A stretch of DNA of 64,000 nucleotides from Bacillota bacterium (GTDB taxonomy: Bacteria; Bacillota; Clostridia; TANB77; CAG-465). Positions 33,100-42,993 of the stretch are shown in pieces. The stretch spans positions 1 to 64,000 of the forward strand of contig JAEWRE010000043.1 of assembly GCA_023460235.1 (NCBI GenBank), given 5' to 3'. The first letter of the stretch is position 1. Each line of letters opens with the position of its first letter. Made by a program: the position numbers and the translations under genes. Under the pieces are notes generated by a model. The model had not been told where the DNA came from, did no database searches, and worked only from the letters and a program-made list of their open reading frames with translations.

Positions 33100-34671
33100 A
33101 TGAATATAAAATTGATATTTCAAAAAGACGGAAATAATACTTTAAATGAAAGCATTACTAGTTCATTTGAAAGGAACCCAAAAAAAGTTTACTTTTTTTG
33201 TAGCACTTTAAAAGAGAATGGATTTAGAATGATTGAAGAAAATTTTATTGATAGCAAGGCAAAATTATATTTTGCTATTGGTATCGATAAGAAGAACACA
33301 ACAAGAAATATGTTAGAAAATCTTTTAACATATACAAAAGATATACATTATTATTCAAATAATCAGTTAGTTGAATTTGATAGTAATATTATTATCTTTG
33401 AATATGATAAAGAAGTCGTAATATATGTTTCAAATTCTGATTTATCAGAAAGTGGTCTAAATGAAAATATTGCAATATACTCTGAATATATATATAGCTT
33501 AGAAAATAAAGAAGAAAAAGCACAATATAAAGAGCTTATAAAGAAATTATTAGGGGATATTGAAATAAGTGAATTCAAAAAAATAGATAAGGCAGAAATA
33601 GAAAAATTAGTTGATGAAAAAGAAATATTTACTACTAGACAATATAATCATAATGTAAAAAGTATTGCTGAGTTACTTGGAAAAACTAATGAAAATAAAG
33701 AAGAAAAAGTTGAAGTAGAAAAAGAAACTGATGACTCATACATAGGGGATGCAGTTATTCCAAAGATTGATTTATCAAATGATAATATAGATATAGAATT
33801 TGATGATATTGATTTATCTGGTTTTAATGAAGAAGTTGAGATTAAGCCTGAAAGCACAGGAATTAATATAGATGTAGAAGAAAAGAAAAATGAAGAGAAA
33901 AAACAAGCAAAAAAAATAAAAAAAGATGATAGCTATGAAAAAGAAGAAAATTTTTCAAATGAAGTTGATACAAATAATGATATGTACGATGAAGATTTAG
34001 CTAACGTTGAATTTGATGAAAATGATACACTTGATATAGATAATATGCTTTTTTCGAAAGCTGATATAAAACTAAATGTTGGTGGAAGAAAGACAAAGAA
34101 AAAAGAAGCAGATAAAAAATCTGATAAATCTGATAAAGTTATTTTAGAAGAAAATGATACTAAAGAAGATGAAGTAAATGAATTTGCTGAAGAAGAATTA
34201 GTTCAAGCTAAAAAAATAAATTTAAATAATGTTTCTAATTTTATATTTGAGTCACCTGCTAAGGCTTTAAAAGGGCAGGATATAAACAATATAAAGATAC
34301 CAAATTATATTAAAAATATGATACCAGAATTTTTTGAAATTAATGATAATGGTAAAAATGTTGAAATAAATGGTGTATCATATAGAAAAAGAGATATAAA
34401 AATTGAAATAGTTGATGTAAAAAATGGTACAAAATATACAGATAGAGAAGCAAAAATGTTACTTAAGAATGGTCAAACGTATATTACAATATCATCTGAT
34501 ACATTAAAAAATATAGATTATAACGAGGATGATATAGTTAGAATAATAAAACTTTCAAGTGATATATATCATATTGAGTTTGTATCTAAGGAGTTACAAG
34601 AGTATAAGTTATGGAATAAACTATGTACACAAAAATTTAAAGCTAGTGATAGAAAATACGGAATGATGTAA
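33100..34671 (+). CDS. PLD-like-fold protein with acidic linker, probably catalytically inactive (523 aa)
   Basis: Residues about 25-150 resemble the HKD/NgoFVII branch of phospholipase D-like nucleases: VYFFCSTLKENGF, then IIIFEYDKEVVIYVSNSDLSESGLNENIAIYSEY, matching the usual strand, SSNLTEGG and N.E pattern. Where the HxK motif should be the chain reads FDSNII, so the catalytic His is missing. Residues about 200-370 are a long, acidic, Lys/Glu/Asp-rich region likely disordered. A C-terminal beta-rich domain (about 400-523) ends WNKLCTQKFKASDRKYGMM. It may bind DNA or a partner rather than cut. GGGGAAGAG precedes the ATG; the family call is tentative. Confidence 0.5.
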   Translation: MNIKLIFQKDGNNTLNESITSSFERNPKKVYFFCSTLKENGFRMIEENFIDSKAKLYFAIGIDKKNTTRNMLENLLTYTKDIHYYSNNQLVEFDSNIIIFEYDKEVVIYVSNSDLSESGLNENIAIYSEYIYSLENKEEKAQYKELIKKLLGDIEISEFKKIDKAEIEKLVDEKEIFTTRQYNHNVKSIAELLGKTNENKEEKVEVEKETDDSYIGDAVIPKIDLSNDNIDIEFDDIDLSGFNEEVEIKPESTGINIDVEEKKNEEKKQAKKIKKDDSYEKEENFSNEVDTNNDMYDEDLANVEFDENDTLDIDNMLFSKADIKLNVGGRKTKKKEADKKSDKSDKVILEENDTKEDEVNEFAEEELVQAKKINLNNVSNFIFESPAKALKGQDINNIKIPNYIKNMIPEFFEINDNGKNVEINGVSYRKRDIKIEIVDVKNGTKYTDREAKMLLKNGQTYITISSDTLKNIDYNEDDIVRIIKLSSDIYHIEFVSKELQEYKLWNKLCTQKFKASDRKYGMM

Positions 34672-34678
34672 AAAAAAT

Positions 34679-34706
34679 AAGGAATGGCAGTAGCCATTCC
34701 TTTTAT
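34679..34706 (+). terminator. Intrinsic terminator after the PLD-like gene
   Basis: A ten-base perfect stem (34679-34688 with 34693-34702), GGAATGGC core, then T. Confidence 0.88.
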
Positions 34707-34740
34707 CTATGTTGTATTCCATTATATTCTAAATTAAGTT

Positions 34741-35097
34741 TTAAAAATATATACTTACAGCATTCTTAAGTTCTCTATATTTCTTCATTATATCTTTAAA
34801 CTTTTCTTCATTTGTATCTTCATTATCAGTACCGATTAGGTATAAAATATCAGAATCTTTTAATGTAATAATATCATATAATTGTACATTATTTATATAA
34901 AGCTCAGCCATTAGTACAAAAACATCTCTTCTTGGTATTTTTTTGCTAACGTATAAATATATAAATACAGCAATATCTTTTGCATCCTGTTCCTCATAAT
35001 GAGGGCTTATAGATATAATATCTTTGAAAGGTTGATAAATGGTTTTATTAACTCTTACTTTCTCTTCATCAGAATTGATAATATTAATATATTTCAT
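34741..35097 (-). CDS. Unknown protein (118 aa)
   Basis: A small soluble protein with AGAAGGAG before the ATG. It is rich in Ile, Tyr and Asp, mainly helical by eye, with no signal peptide or cysteine motif. It has its own promoter, and its leader contains a TGAAGC/GCTTCA hairpin (35111-35116 with 35128-35133) close to the ribosome binding site. Function unknown. Confidence 0.55.
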   Translation of the reverse strand: MKYINIINSDEEKVRVNKTIYQPFKDIISISPHYEEQDAKDIAVFIYLYVSKKIPRRDVFVLMAELYINNVQLYDIITLKDSDILYLIGTDNEDTNEEKFKDIMKKYRELKNAVSIYF

Positions 35098-35153
35098 TTT
35101 ATTCTCCTTCTGAAGCGGATATTAATTGCTTCAATCTATTTTATTACAAAACA

Positions 35154-35182
35154 ATTATACCACTTTAATTTACATAAATCAA
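35154..35182 (-). promoter_or_regulatory. Promoter of the 118-aa gene
   Basis: On the minus strand TTGATT (35177-35182), a 17-base spacer and TATAAT (35154-35159) with an extended TGG before it. Confidence 0.7.
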
Positions 35183-35307
35183 TAGATTAATAGAATAAAA
35201 TGGAAAATATTACCTTATGTATTCTTAAGTTGTAGCATTTTGTCATAAAATGCTTGAAATATCTTCTTGTATATAATATAATAAAGCACATATAATGGGG
35301 GCAAAAT

Positions 35308-38300
35308 ATGCAATTAAAGAAGATTGAGATACAAGGATTTAAATCATTTGCTGATAAGACAGAAGTAGTTTTTTTGGAAGGTATTACAACAATTGTTGGT
35401 CCAAATGGAAGTGGTAAAAGTAATATATCTGATGCGGTAAGATGGGTACTTGGTGAACAAAGTGTTAAAACACTTCGTGGCGCTAAAATGGAAGATGTTA
35501 TATTTGCAGGTACTGAAGCTAGAAAAAAAGTTGGTTTTGCTGAAGTTTCAATGTACTTAGATAATAGTGATATGAGTCTTCCAGTAGAATATAAAGAGGT
35601 AGTTGTAACAAGACGTGTATATAGATCTGGTGAAAGTAATTATTTACTTAATGGTAGTGAATGCAGATTAAAAGATATACAAGAATTATTTATGGATACT
35701 GGTGTAGGAAGAGACGGATATAGTATAATTTCTCAAGGTAAAATAGATGAAATATTATCTACTAAATCTGATGAAAGAAGACATATATTTGAAGAAGCTT
35801 CTGGTATTGTTAAATATAGAACAAGAAAAGACGAAGCAACTAAAAAGCTAGATAATACTGATATAAGTTTAAATAGGGTAAATGATATATTAAATGAAAT
35901 TACTAATGTAATTGGACCATTAGAGAAAAAAGCTGAAATCGCAAAGAAATATTTGAGCCTTAAAGAAGAATTAAAACTAGTTGATGTAAAATTATTTATA
36001 GATTCAATAGGTAAAAATGATGAAGAATTAGCCAAGTTAGATGAGATAATCAATACATTTGAAAATGATATATTAGTTGAAGAAAAAAAGAACCAAGAAG
36101 CTGAAAACAATAAAGCTGAGTTTAAAGAAAAGGTTCAAGATATTACATTAAAAATAGAAGAAACTCAAACTAAGTATTTTGATCTTACTAACGAAATTGA
36201 AAAACTTAATTCTAAAATTAAACTATATGAAGCTAGTACAGAAAACTCAAATATAAATATTGAAAGACTTGATAATGAAATAAAAGAAGATGGCGAAAAG
36301 GTTGAATTACTTAAAGAAGATATTCAAAAACGTGATGATAAAAGAAAATCAATGGCAGAAAATAAGGTTAAGTTTGAAAATGAACTTAATCTAAAACAAG
36401 ATGAATTAGAAGAAATAATGAAAACTCTTGATAAAAGAGGAGTTGAAGTAGAAGAAATTAAGAAAAAAGTTGATGAAATAAATGAAGAAAAGTATCAACT
36501 TAAAATGGAAATTAGTAGTATTCTTGCAACTGTTGAATCAAATGAGAAACAAATAGTTGAAAAAGAAAAAAATGCGGATAGAAATATACAACACAAAGAT
36601 AGTTTGAGTTCACAAAAAACTGATTTTTCAATCTTAATAGAAAATAAAAATAAAGAATTAAATAAAGTTAATGAAAGATTAAATGAAATAATAACTATAA
36701 AGAATGAGAATGATAATAAAATATCTTTGAAAAAAGAAGAAGAAAATAAATTAAAACAACATTTAATGACTATGAAATCTAAATATAATTATCTTCAAAA
36801 TCTTGAAAAAGAAAATGAAGGCTATTATAAAAGTGTAAAATCTGTTCTTGATTTTGCAAATGAAAGTAAGATTAATAGTGTTTATGGTACAGTTGCAAGT
36901 TTAATATCTACTGATGAAAAATATGAATATGCAATTGAAATATCTCTTGGAGGCTACCTTCAAAATATCATAGTTGAAGATGAAGATGTAGCTAAGAAAA
37001 TGATAGAATACCTAAAAGAAAATAAATCAGGTAGAGCAACATTTCTTCCACTTTCAAGTATAAAGAAAATACAAAATAATTCAAGGGATGATTTTAAAAA
37101 GTATGATGGCTTTATAGGGTATGCTATAGATTTAGTTAAATACGATAAAAAGTATTATGACGCTGTTAATTTAAGTTTAGCAAATACAATAATTGTTGAT
37201 AATGTGGAAAACGCACTTTCAATTTCTAGAAAAACTAAAGGAGCTGTTAAGATAGTAACACTTTCTGGTGAATTAATAGCTACAACAGGAAGTATAACAG
37301 GTGGACAAACTGGTCAAAGAAATACTGGCTTAATTGGTAGAAGTGAAAAGATAAAAGAACTTTCTATTGATATTGCAAAAAGTGAAACTGAATGTTCAAA
37401 AATACAAGAAGAGATTTTACTTATGGTTAAATCATTTGATGATTTAAATAATGAGTTAGATAATTTAACAAAACAACAAAATGAGTTAAAAGTAGAGCTT
37501 GCAACTAAAAACTTCGAATATGAAAATTTAAATAATGAACTAGAAAAACTAGAAAATTTAAAATTACAAAATAAAGAGTTTATTGAAAATCTAAAGCTTG
37601 AAACAGCTAATCTGAATGAAAAATTAGAATTAAATCAATCAAAAATTGATGATATTGATAAACAAATTGATGATAATCAATTAATAATCGATGAATATGC
37701 AAGATTTAATAAAGAAAAAGAAAAAACAATTGATTTCTTAAATGAAGATATAGTAAATTTAAAAATATCATTATCATCATTTGATGAAAGTGTGCTTTCA
37801 ATAAATGAAATGACTGAGAAAATATCAAGTGATATAGCAAATTTTGAAGAAGGAATATTAAAAAAACAAAACCAGATTTTAATTTTAAGAGATAGTATAA
37901 AAGAAAATATGGTTCAAATTGATAGTATAAAAGATAAAATAAACTCACAAGATACTTTTAAATCTGATTATTCTAATATAATTGAACAATATAAATCTAG
38001 TAAAGAAAACTACTTAAAAGAACAAGATAATATTGATAAATTACTTGTTGAAGCAATTAAAAAAATAGAAAAACTTAAAGAAGAAAAATCAAAAATAGAA
38101 AATAAAAAAGTAAAATATGAACTAGAAATAGAAAATCAAAAAAATAAGATGTGGGATGAATATGAACTTACTATATCAAGTAGTAAGAAATTACTTGAAA
38201 ATATTCCTAATGAAGAAAATGATATTTCAATGCTAAGAGTTAATGCAGATAAAATAAGAAAACAAATAAAAGACTTAGGAGAAGTTAATGTTAGCTCAAT

Positions 38301-38868
38301 AGAAGAATATAGAGAAACAAAAGAGAGATTTGACTTTATAAATACTCAAAAACTTGATCTTGAAGAAACTAAATCAAAACTTCAAAACTTAATAAACAAT
38401 ATGACTTTGATTATGAAGCAACAATTTAGTAAGCAGTTTAAAATAATAACAGAAAACTTTAATGAAACTTTCAAAGAATTATTTGGAGGTGGAAAAGCTG
38501 ATCTTAGATTATCTGATGAAAATGATGTTTTAAATAGCGGAATTGAAATAGAAGTTCAACCGCCAGGTAAAAAATTGCAAAGTATGATGTTACTTTCTGG
38601 TGGAGAAAGAGCACTTACTGCTACTGCATTACTATTTGCAATACTTAAAATAAAAACACCACCATTTTGTATACTTGATGAAATTGAAGCAGCACTTGAT
38701 GATGTTAATGTACATAGATTTGCTGAATATATTAAAAAGTATTCAAATGCTACACAATTTATTGTTATAACACATAGAAAAGGTACAATGGAAGTTGCAT
38801 CTTCTGTATATGGTGTTACAATGCAAGAATACGGAATTTCAAAGGTTGTATCAATGAAATTAAAATAA
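35308..38868 (+). CDS. smc: Chromosome partition protein SMC
   Basis: 1186 residues, full length. The N-terminal ATPase half has Walker A GPNGSGKSN at 31-39. Two long coiled coils flank a hinge at about 520-660 (YGTVASLIS to GSITGGQTG). The C-terminal half has the signature LLSGGERALTATAL and Walker B FCILDEIEAALDD. It forms the condensin ring with ScpA and ScpB, which are not in this window. The ATG at 35308 follows GGGG. Confidence 0.97.
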   Translation: MQLKKIEIQGFKSFADKTEVVFLEGITTIVGPNGSGKSNISDAVRWVLGEQSVKTLRGAKMEDVIFAGTEARKKVGFAEVSMYLDNSDMSLPVEYKEVVVTRRVYRSGESNYLLNGSECRLKDIQELFMDTGVGRDGYSIISQGKIDEILSTKSDERRHIFEEASGIVKYRTRKDEATKKLDNTDISLNRVNDILNEITNVIGPLEKKAEIAKKYLSLKEELKLVDVKLFIDSIGKNDEELAKLDEIINTFENDILVEEKKNQEAENNKAEFKEKVQDITLKIEETQTKYFDLTNEIEKLNSKIKLYEASTENSNINIERLDNEIKEDGEKVELLKEDIQKRDDKRKSMAENKVKFENELNLKQDELEEIMKTLDKRGVEVEEIKKKVDEINEEKYQLKMEISSILATVESNEKQIVEKEKNADRNIQHKDSLSSQKTDFSILIENKNKELNKVNERLNEIITIKNENDNKISLKKEEENKLKQHLMTMKSKYNYLQNLEKENEGYYKSVKSVLDFANESKINSVYGTVASLISTDEKYEYAIEISLGGYLQNIIVEDEDVAKKMIEYLKENKSGRATFLPLSSIKKIQNNSRDDFKKYDGFIGYAIDLVKYDKKYYDAVNLSLANTIIVDNVENALSISRKTKGAVKIVTLSGELIATTGSITGGQTGQRNTGLIGRSEKIKELSIDIAKSETECSKIQEEILLMVKSFDDLNNELDNLTKQQNELKVELATKNFEYENLNNELEKLENLKLQNKEFIENLKLETANLNEKLELNQSKIDDIDKQIDDNQLIIDEYARFNKEKEKTIDFLNEDIVNLKISLSSFDESVLSINEMTEKISSDIANFEEGILKKQNQILILRDSIKENMVQIDSIKDKINSQDTFKSDYSNIIEQYKSSKENYLKEQDNIDKLLVEAIKKIEKLKEEKSKIENKKVKYELEIENQKNKMWDEYELTISSSKKLLENIPNEENDISMLRVNADKIRKQIKDLGEVNVSSIEEYRETKERFDFINTQKLDLEETKSKLQNLINNMTLIMKQQFSKQFKIITENFNETFKELFGGGKADLRLSDENDVLNSGIEIEVQPPGKKLQSMMLLSGGERALTATALLFAILKIKTPPFCILDEIEAALDDVNVHRFAEYIKKYSNATQFIVITHRKGTMEVASSVYGVTMQEYGISKVVSMKLK

Positions 38869-38888
38869 ATAATTATATGGAGGTATAT

Positions 38889-39353
38889 ATGCTTAGTCAA
38901 AATCCAGATGAAATCTTAAAGAGAATAATAAATGTAAAACAAGTTCTAAAAGATAAATTAGCTATTGAGACTGATAAAGATGAAAGAGAATTTATTGAGA
39001 TGGATATTAAATCTATTAACAAATTGTTTGATAGCTTAGCTGATTATACAAAAGCAGCTTTTGTAGATGAAGAAAAAAATGCAAATCTGAAAGGACTAAT
39101 GGAAAGATGTAAGGATATAGAAGAATATCATTATAAATTTGAAGAAATAGAAAAAAGTAGGAAAATGAAGCATGATAAGTTAATAATTTCTTTAAAAATG
39201 GCAGATCAAATTTGTGAATTAAATGGAGTGGAACCCATATATGGTGAGCTTGGAAAATATAAAAATGATACATCTGAGTTATTAGATATGAAAAACTATT
39301 CTAAGCCACGGTATTATAGAAACAAGGAAAAAAATAGGGAATTGGGGTTTTAA
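38889..39353 (+). CDS. Unknown helical protein, probably continued by a +1 frameshift (154 aa as read)
   Basis: The start is the ATG at 38889 behind GGAGG (38879-38883); an ATG at 38877 overlaps that site and is rejected. The product is charged and mostly helical (MLSQNPDEILKRIINVKQVL onwards) with no recognised domain. It lies 20 bases after smc and is probably co-transcribed. It stops at TAA 39351-39353 in the sequence TTG GGG TTT TAA. The next frame (+1) is open across this point and codes about 54 more sensible residues to 39516, so the true product may be about 209 aa. See findings. Confidence 0.5.
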   Translation: MLSQNPDEILKRIINVKQVLKDKLAIETDKDEREFIEMDIKSINKLFDSLADYTKAAFVDEEKNANLKGLMERCKDIEEYHYKFEEIEKSRKMKHDKLIISLKMADQICELNGVEPIYGELGKYKNDTSELLDMKNYSKPRYYRNKEKNRELGF

Positions 39354-39516
39354 TTTTGTTATTGCTTCAACTGCTAGCCTTGTTGTTGAAAAAGATGTTC
39401 TAAAAAAATTTAATAAAGATTATGATAATTTTTTTATTATGGCAAATACAATGAAAAATATGGATATTACAAAAAAATTAAGTGATATGACTGATAAAAC
39501 GAATATTTCAAGATAG
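39354..39516 (+). other. Out-of-frame coding extension of the gene at 38889
   Basis: In the +1 frame this stretch reads NFVIASTASLVVEKDV and so on to NISR, with codon choice like the neighbouring genes, and ends at TAG 39514-39516. It has no start codon or ribosome binding site of its own, so it is best read as the C-terminal part of the preceding gene. Confidence 0.5.
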
Positions 39517-39533
39517 GATATTTTAAAGTTTAG

Positions 39534-39562
39534 TTGACATAAATTAAAAAATGTGTTATAAT
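39534..39562 (+). promoter_or_regulatory. Consensus promoter of the 105-aa gene
   Basis: TTGACA at 39534-39539, a 17-base spacer and TATAAT at 39557-39562. Confidence 0.85.
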
Positions 39563-39591
39563 TAATATGATTAAAATTTGGAGGAAATTCT

Positions 39592-39909
39592 ATGAATAAA
39601 GAATATCAAAAACTCTTAGAAATAAGTGAAAAGTTAAACAGTGATGAATTAATAATATTTAATGATTCATGTAATAGAATAAAGGAAATATTTAGTTTAT
39701 TAATTGATAACTCAATGTTAAAAATAACTGAACAAGCTCAGAAAAATATTGATATGAGTATCTATTATGATGCAGCAAAAAATATAAATTCTTTAGGGAA
39801 AAAAGTCGGTGTGAATATTTGCGTTCCTGAAGAGGATGAATATTTGTTTTGCATGTATGCAATCAAATACGGTAGTGAAGTATTATTTTTAAATCAGAGT
39901 AAGCAATAA
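39592..39909 (+). CDS. Unknown protein (105 aa)
   Basis: A small soluble protein with TTGGAGG before the ATG. It is helical at the N-terminus (MNKEYQKLLEISEKLN) and ends with a possible small alpha/beta part (GVNICVPEEDEYLFCMYAIKYGSEVLF). It has its own promoter and terminator, so it is certainly expressed as a unit. Family not recognised. Confidence 0.6.
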   Translation: MNKEYQKLLEISEKLNSDELIIFNDSCNRIKEIFSLLIDNSMLKITEQAQKNIDMSIYYDAAKNINSLGKKVGVNICVPEEDEYLFCMYAIKYGSEVLFLNQSKQ

Positions 39910-39931
39910 TAATGCTTTATTACATAAAAAA

Positions 39932-39967
39932 AACAAGTCTTAGTAGTATAAGACTTGTTATTTTTTT
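39932..39967. terminator. Bidirectional terminator between the 105-aa gene and the clpE-like gene
   Basis: An 11-base perfect stem (39932-39942 with 39949-39959), A-rich on the left and T-rich on the right, serving both converging genes. Confidence 0.88.
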
Positions 39968-42329
39968 ATTCTAATACAATAACATTATTTTTTACTTCAA
40001 TATTAAATTTTATATTTTCTTTTACATTGCCTTTCAAGAATTCAATTGCAATTAAATCTTCAATATGTCTTTGAATAATACGTCTAAGTGGTCTAGCACC
40101 AAACTTATCATTATATCCTGTTTTTACAATGAATTCTACAACTTCTGGAGAATATTCAAATATAATATGTTTTTCTTCAGTTTCTTTTTGAAGTTCTTTT
40201 AACATTAAATCAGCAATTTTTAACATATCATCATGATCTAATTTATTAAATGAAATAATATCATCAATTCTATTTAAAAACTCAGGTGTGAAGAATTCCT
40301 TTAGAGCTTCACTTGCTTTCATTTCAAGTTTATCTTGTTCTATTTGATTATTTGCAAATCCATAACCATCACTTTTAAAGTTTGTTCCAAGATTTGAAGT
40401 AAGAACTATTACTGTGTGTTTAAATGAAACTGTTTTTCCATGTGAATCTGTAAGTCGTCCTTCATCTAATATTTGAAGAAGCATGTTATATATGCTTTGA
40501 TGAGCTTTTTCAATTTCATCAAAAAGTATAATACTATATGGATTTCTTCTTATTTTTTCAGTTAACTGTCCAGCATCATCATATCCAACATATCCTGGAG
40601 GAGAACCAATTAATTTTGAAGTTGAATGAGCTTCTGTATACTCAGACATATCTAGTTTTATAACTGCGTTTTCATTATCAAATAATTCATATGCTAAGGC
40701 TTTAACTAAAGCGGTTTTACCAACACCAGTAGGACCTACAAATATAAATGAAGGTGGCCTTTCAATATTTCTAATATTAGCTCTTTTTCTAAGTATTGCA
40801 TTAGAAATAGCTTCAATAGCTTTATTTTGACCTATAATTTTCTTTTCTAGATTACCTTTTAAACTAAGTAATTTTGTAGTTTCAGCAGTCTTAATTCTCA
40901 TAACCGGTATTTTAGTCCATAATTCAATTACTTGAGCTAAATCATCAAATTCAACATTTTTAGGTTTACTTGTCTTCTTTAAATTTTCAAGTTCAGTTTC
41001 AATTTTGCATATTTCAACTTTTAATTTAGCTACAATTTCAAAGGTAGGAACTTCTGATACATTAGTTTCAGTTGATTTTTTTGTATCATCAAGTTGTATA
41101 TCGTTTTCAAGTTTTTCTTGTTTTTCTTTTAACTCAACTAATTTTTTTTCAGATTTTTCAATCTTTGATAAATTAATATCATCAAGATTTACTCTTGCAC
41201 AAGCTTCGTCAAGTAAATCAATTGCTTTATCTGGTAGAAATCTATCATGAATATACTTATCAGAAAGACTTACAGCATCTTTTAATATTTCATCACTTAG
41301 CACTACTTTATGATAATCTTCATAGTAAGATTTAACACCTTTTAATATTTCAAAACAGTCTTTTGCATTTGGTTCATCAACAATTACTGGTTGAAACCTT
41401 CTTTCAAGCGCACTGTCTTTTTCAATATATTGTCTATATTCTTTTAAAGTAGTTGCTCCAATAAGTTGAACAGTACCATTTGCAAGAGCAGGTTTTAACA
41501 TATTAGCTGCATTCATAGAATTATCATGTTCTAATCCACCAACTATATTATGAACTTCATCAATAGCAAGAATTATATTACCAAAAGATTTACTTTCATC
41601 AATTAAACCTTTTATTCTTGATTCAAATTGTCCCCTAAATTGTGTTCCTGCTACAAGTGAAGTCATATCGATAAGATAAACTTCTTTATCAATTAATTTT
41701 GCAGGTACATTTCCAGAAGCGATTTCTATTGCAAGAGCATTTACAATTGCAGTTTTACCAACACCGGGTTCTCCAATTAAAGCAGGATTGTTTTTACTTC
41801 TTCTGTTTAATATCTGGATTACTCTTTGCAATTCAGTGTGTCTACCTATAACTTTATCAAGCTTTCCTTCTCTTGCTTTTCTAGTTAAATTTTCTCCGAA
41901 AGTGTCTAAATATTTTGTTTTTCTATTTTTCTTACCTTTAGAAGATTTTGCTCCTCTTGTTTTTTCTTCATCGTCATCATTTTCGGAATTATTTTCTTCT
42001 ACATCATCATTGCTTTTTTCATTTTTAAACGGAAATATTCCACCAAGTCCTGCTGGAAAAGAAAAACCTTTTTTTGAATTATTTTCGCCATTTTCTTCAT
42101 TTCCATCAATGAAACCATTTAACATATCTTCAAATTGAGTAGACATATTTTCCATATCTTCATCGGACATATTAGTCATTTCTTTCATTATATTTGAAAG
42201 AGGATCAATTCCTTGCTTTTTTGCACAATCTATACACAGTCCAGTAGTTTCATTTGTGGATTTACCATCTTTATCTAATTTATTTATGAATACTACTGCC
42301 ATGTTTTTTTTACATACAGAACATAGCAT
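39966..42329 (-). CDS. ClpE-like Hsp100/Clp ATPase with N-terminal zinc finger (787 aa)
   Basis: The start is the ATG at 42329 behind AGGAGTG; an upstream GTG overlaps that site. The N-terminal finger CSVC...CIDC (Cys3, 6, 32, 35) replaces the ClpC N-domain, as in ClpE. An acidic linker (about 60-135) is followed by two AAA+ modules: Walker A GEPGVGKT (186-193) with AIDEVHN, and Walker A GPTGVGKT with LFDEIEKAH, separated by a coiled insertion (about 400-450). It would unfold proteins for ClpP. No CtsR operator was seen upstream. ClpE itself is heat-induced in Bacillus; that regulation is not shown here. Confidence 0.87.
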   Translation of the reverse strand: MLCSVCKKNMAVVFINKLDKDGKSTNETTGLCIDCAKKQGIDPLSNIMKEMTNMSDEDMENMSTQFEDMLNGFIDGNEENGENNSKKGFSFPAGLGGIFPFKNEKSNDDVEENNSENDDDEEKTRGAKSSKGKKNRKTKYLDTFGENLTRKAREGKLDKVIGRHTELQRVIQILNRRSKNNPALIGEPGVGKTAIVNALAIEIASGNVPAKLIDKEVYLIDMTSLVAGTQFRGQFESRIKGLIDESKSFGNIILAIDEVHNIVGGLEHDNSMNAANMLKPALANGTVQLIGATTLKEYRQYIEKDSALERRFQPVIVDEPNAKDCFEILKGVKSYYEDYHKVVLSDEILKDAVSLSDKYIHDRFLPDKAIDLLDEACARVNLDDINLSKIEKSEKKLVELKEKQEKLENDIQLDDTKKSTETNVSEVPTFEIVAKLKVEICKIETELENLKKTSKPKNVEFDDLAQVIELWTKIPVMRIKTAETTKLLSLKGNLEKKIIGQNKAIEAISNAILRKRANIRNIERPPSFIFVGPTGVGKTALVKALAYELFDNENAVIKLDMSEYTEAHSTSKLIGSPPGYVGYDDAGQLTEKIRRNPYSIILFDEIEKAHQSIYNMLLQILDEGRLTDSHGKTVSFKHTVIVLTSNLGTNFKSDGYGFANNQIEQDKLEMKASEALKEFFTPEFLNRIDDIISFNKLDHDDMLKIADLMLKELQKETEEKHIIFEYSPEVVEFIVKTGYNDKFGARPLRRIIQRHIEDLIAIEFLKGNVKENIKFNIEVKNNVIVLE

Positions 42330-42457
42330 AATTTTTATCACTCCTATAAAAACTAATATATATTATATTTCCTTATAATATATATCATACTTAATAGTAT
42401 ACCATAGATTAAATATTTTTACAATAATATAAATTATGCTAATGATTATAAAAAATA

Positions 42458-42485
42458 TTGACAATACTATGAAATGTGATATACT
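42458..42485 (+). promoter_or_regulatory. Promoter of the 86-aa membrane protein gene
   Basis: TTGACA at 42458-42463, a 16-base spacer and TATACT at 42480-42485 with TG in the extended position. Confidence 0.75.
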
Positions 42486-42533
42486 AACAGAAAATAATTT
42501 CTAAAGACTTTTTAATTATGAAAGGAGAAAAAT

Positions 42534-42794
42534 ATGATACAATATATTAAAAATTGGTTTTACAATGTGGTTTTAGAACAAAAACGGTATTATACATTTC
42601 TTTTAATTAGTTTTGTATTATCATTATTTTTTGCGCCATATTTATTCAGTAGTGCAGATATACAAAATGTAATATTTAAGCTATTTGGTACTTTAATAAT
42701 TTGCATTTATTTAGCAATTATATGTATATTACCAATATTATATATCTGTTACTTTTCTCTTATAGCATTGTATAAGTACATACTTAAATTATAA
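42534..42794 (+). CDS. Small two-helix membrane protein (86 aa)
   Basis: AAAGGAG precedes the ATG. Two long hydrophobic segments (about 21-41 and 48-80) follow a short amphipathic start. No motif or family recognised. It has its own promoter and terminator. Confidence 0.55.
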   Translation: MIQYIKNWFYNVVLEQKRYYTFLLISFVLSLFFAPYLFSSADIQNVIFKLFGTLIICIYLAIICILPILYICYFSLIALYKYILKL

Positions 42795-42845
42795 GTAAAA
42801 TCTAAGTATAAATAACTTTGTTAATTTAACTTCCTAATTAATAAT

Positions 42846-42877
42846 AAAAAGCCTGATAAATAATCAGGTTTTTTTAT
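42846..42877 (+). terminator. Intrinsic terminator after the 86-aa gene
   Basis: CCTGAT (42852-42857) pairs with ATCAGG (42863-42868), with A/T extension and seven T. Confidence 0.85.
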
Positions 42878-42993
42878 ATAATATAATAATTATATAAATT
42901 TATTAAGTATTGATAATTATAATTTATTGACTTTTACTAAAATATAATATATATTCTATGTATATTTAAATTGTTATATTGAAAGGAAATATT

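Noticed and set aside
39354..39516. An independent small gene
   Set aside because: No start codon with a ribosome binding site; it fits better as the out-of-frame end of the gene at 38889.
42342..42533. A CtsR operator for the ClpE-like gene
   Set aside because: No GGTCAAA direct repeats were found in this AT-rich region.
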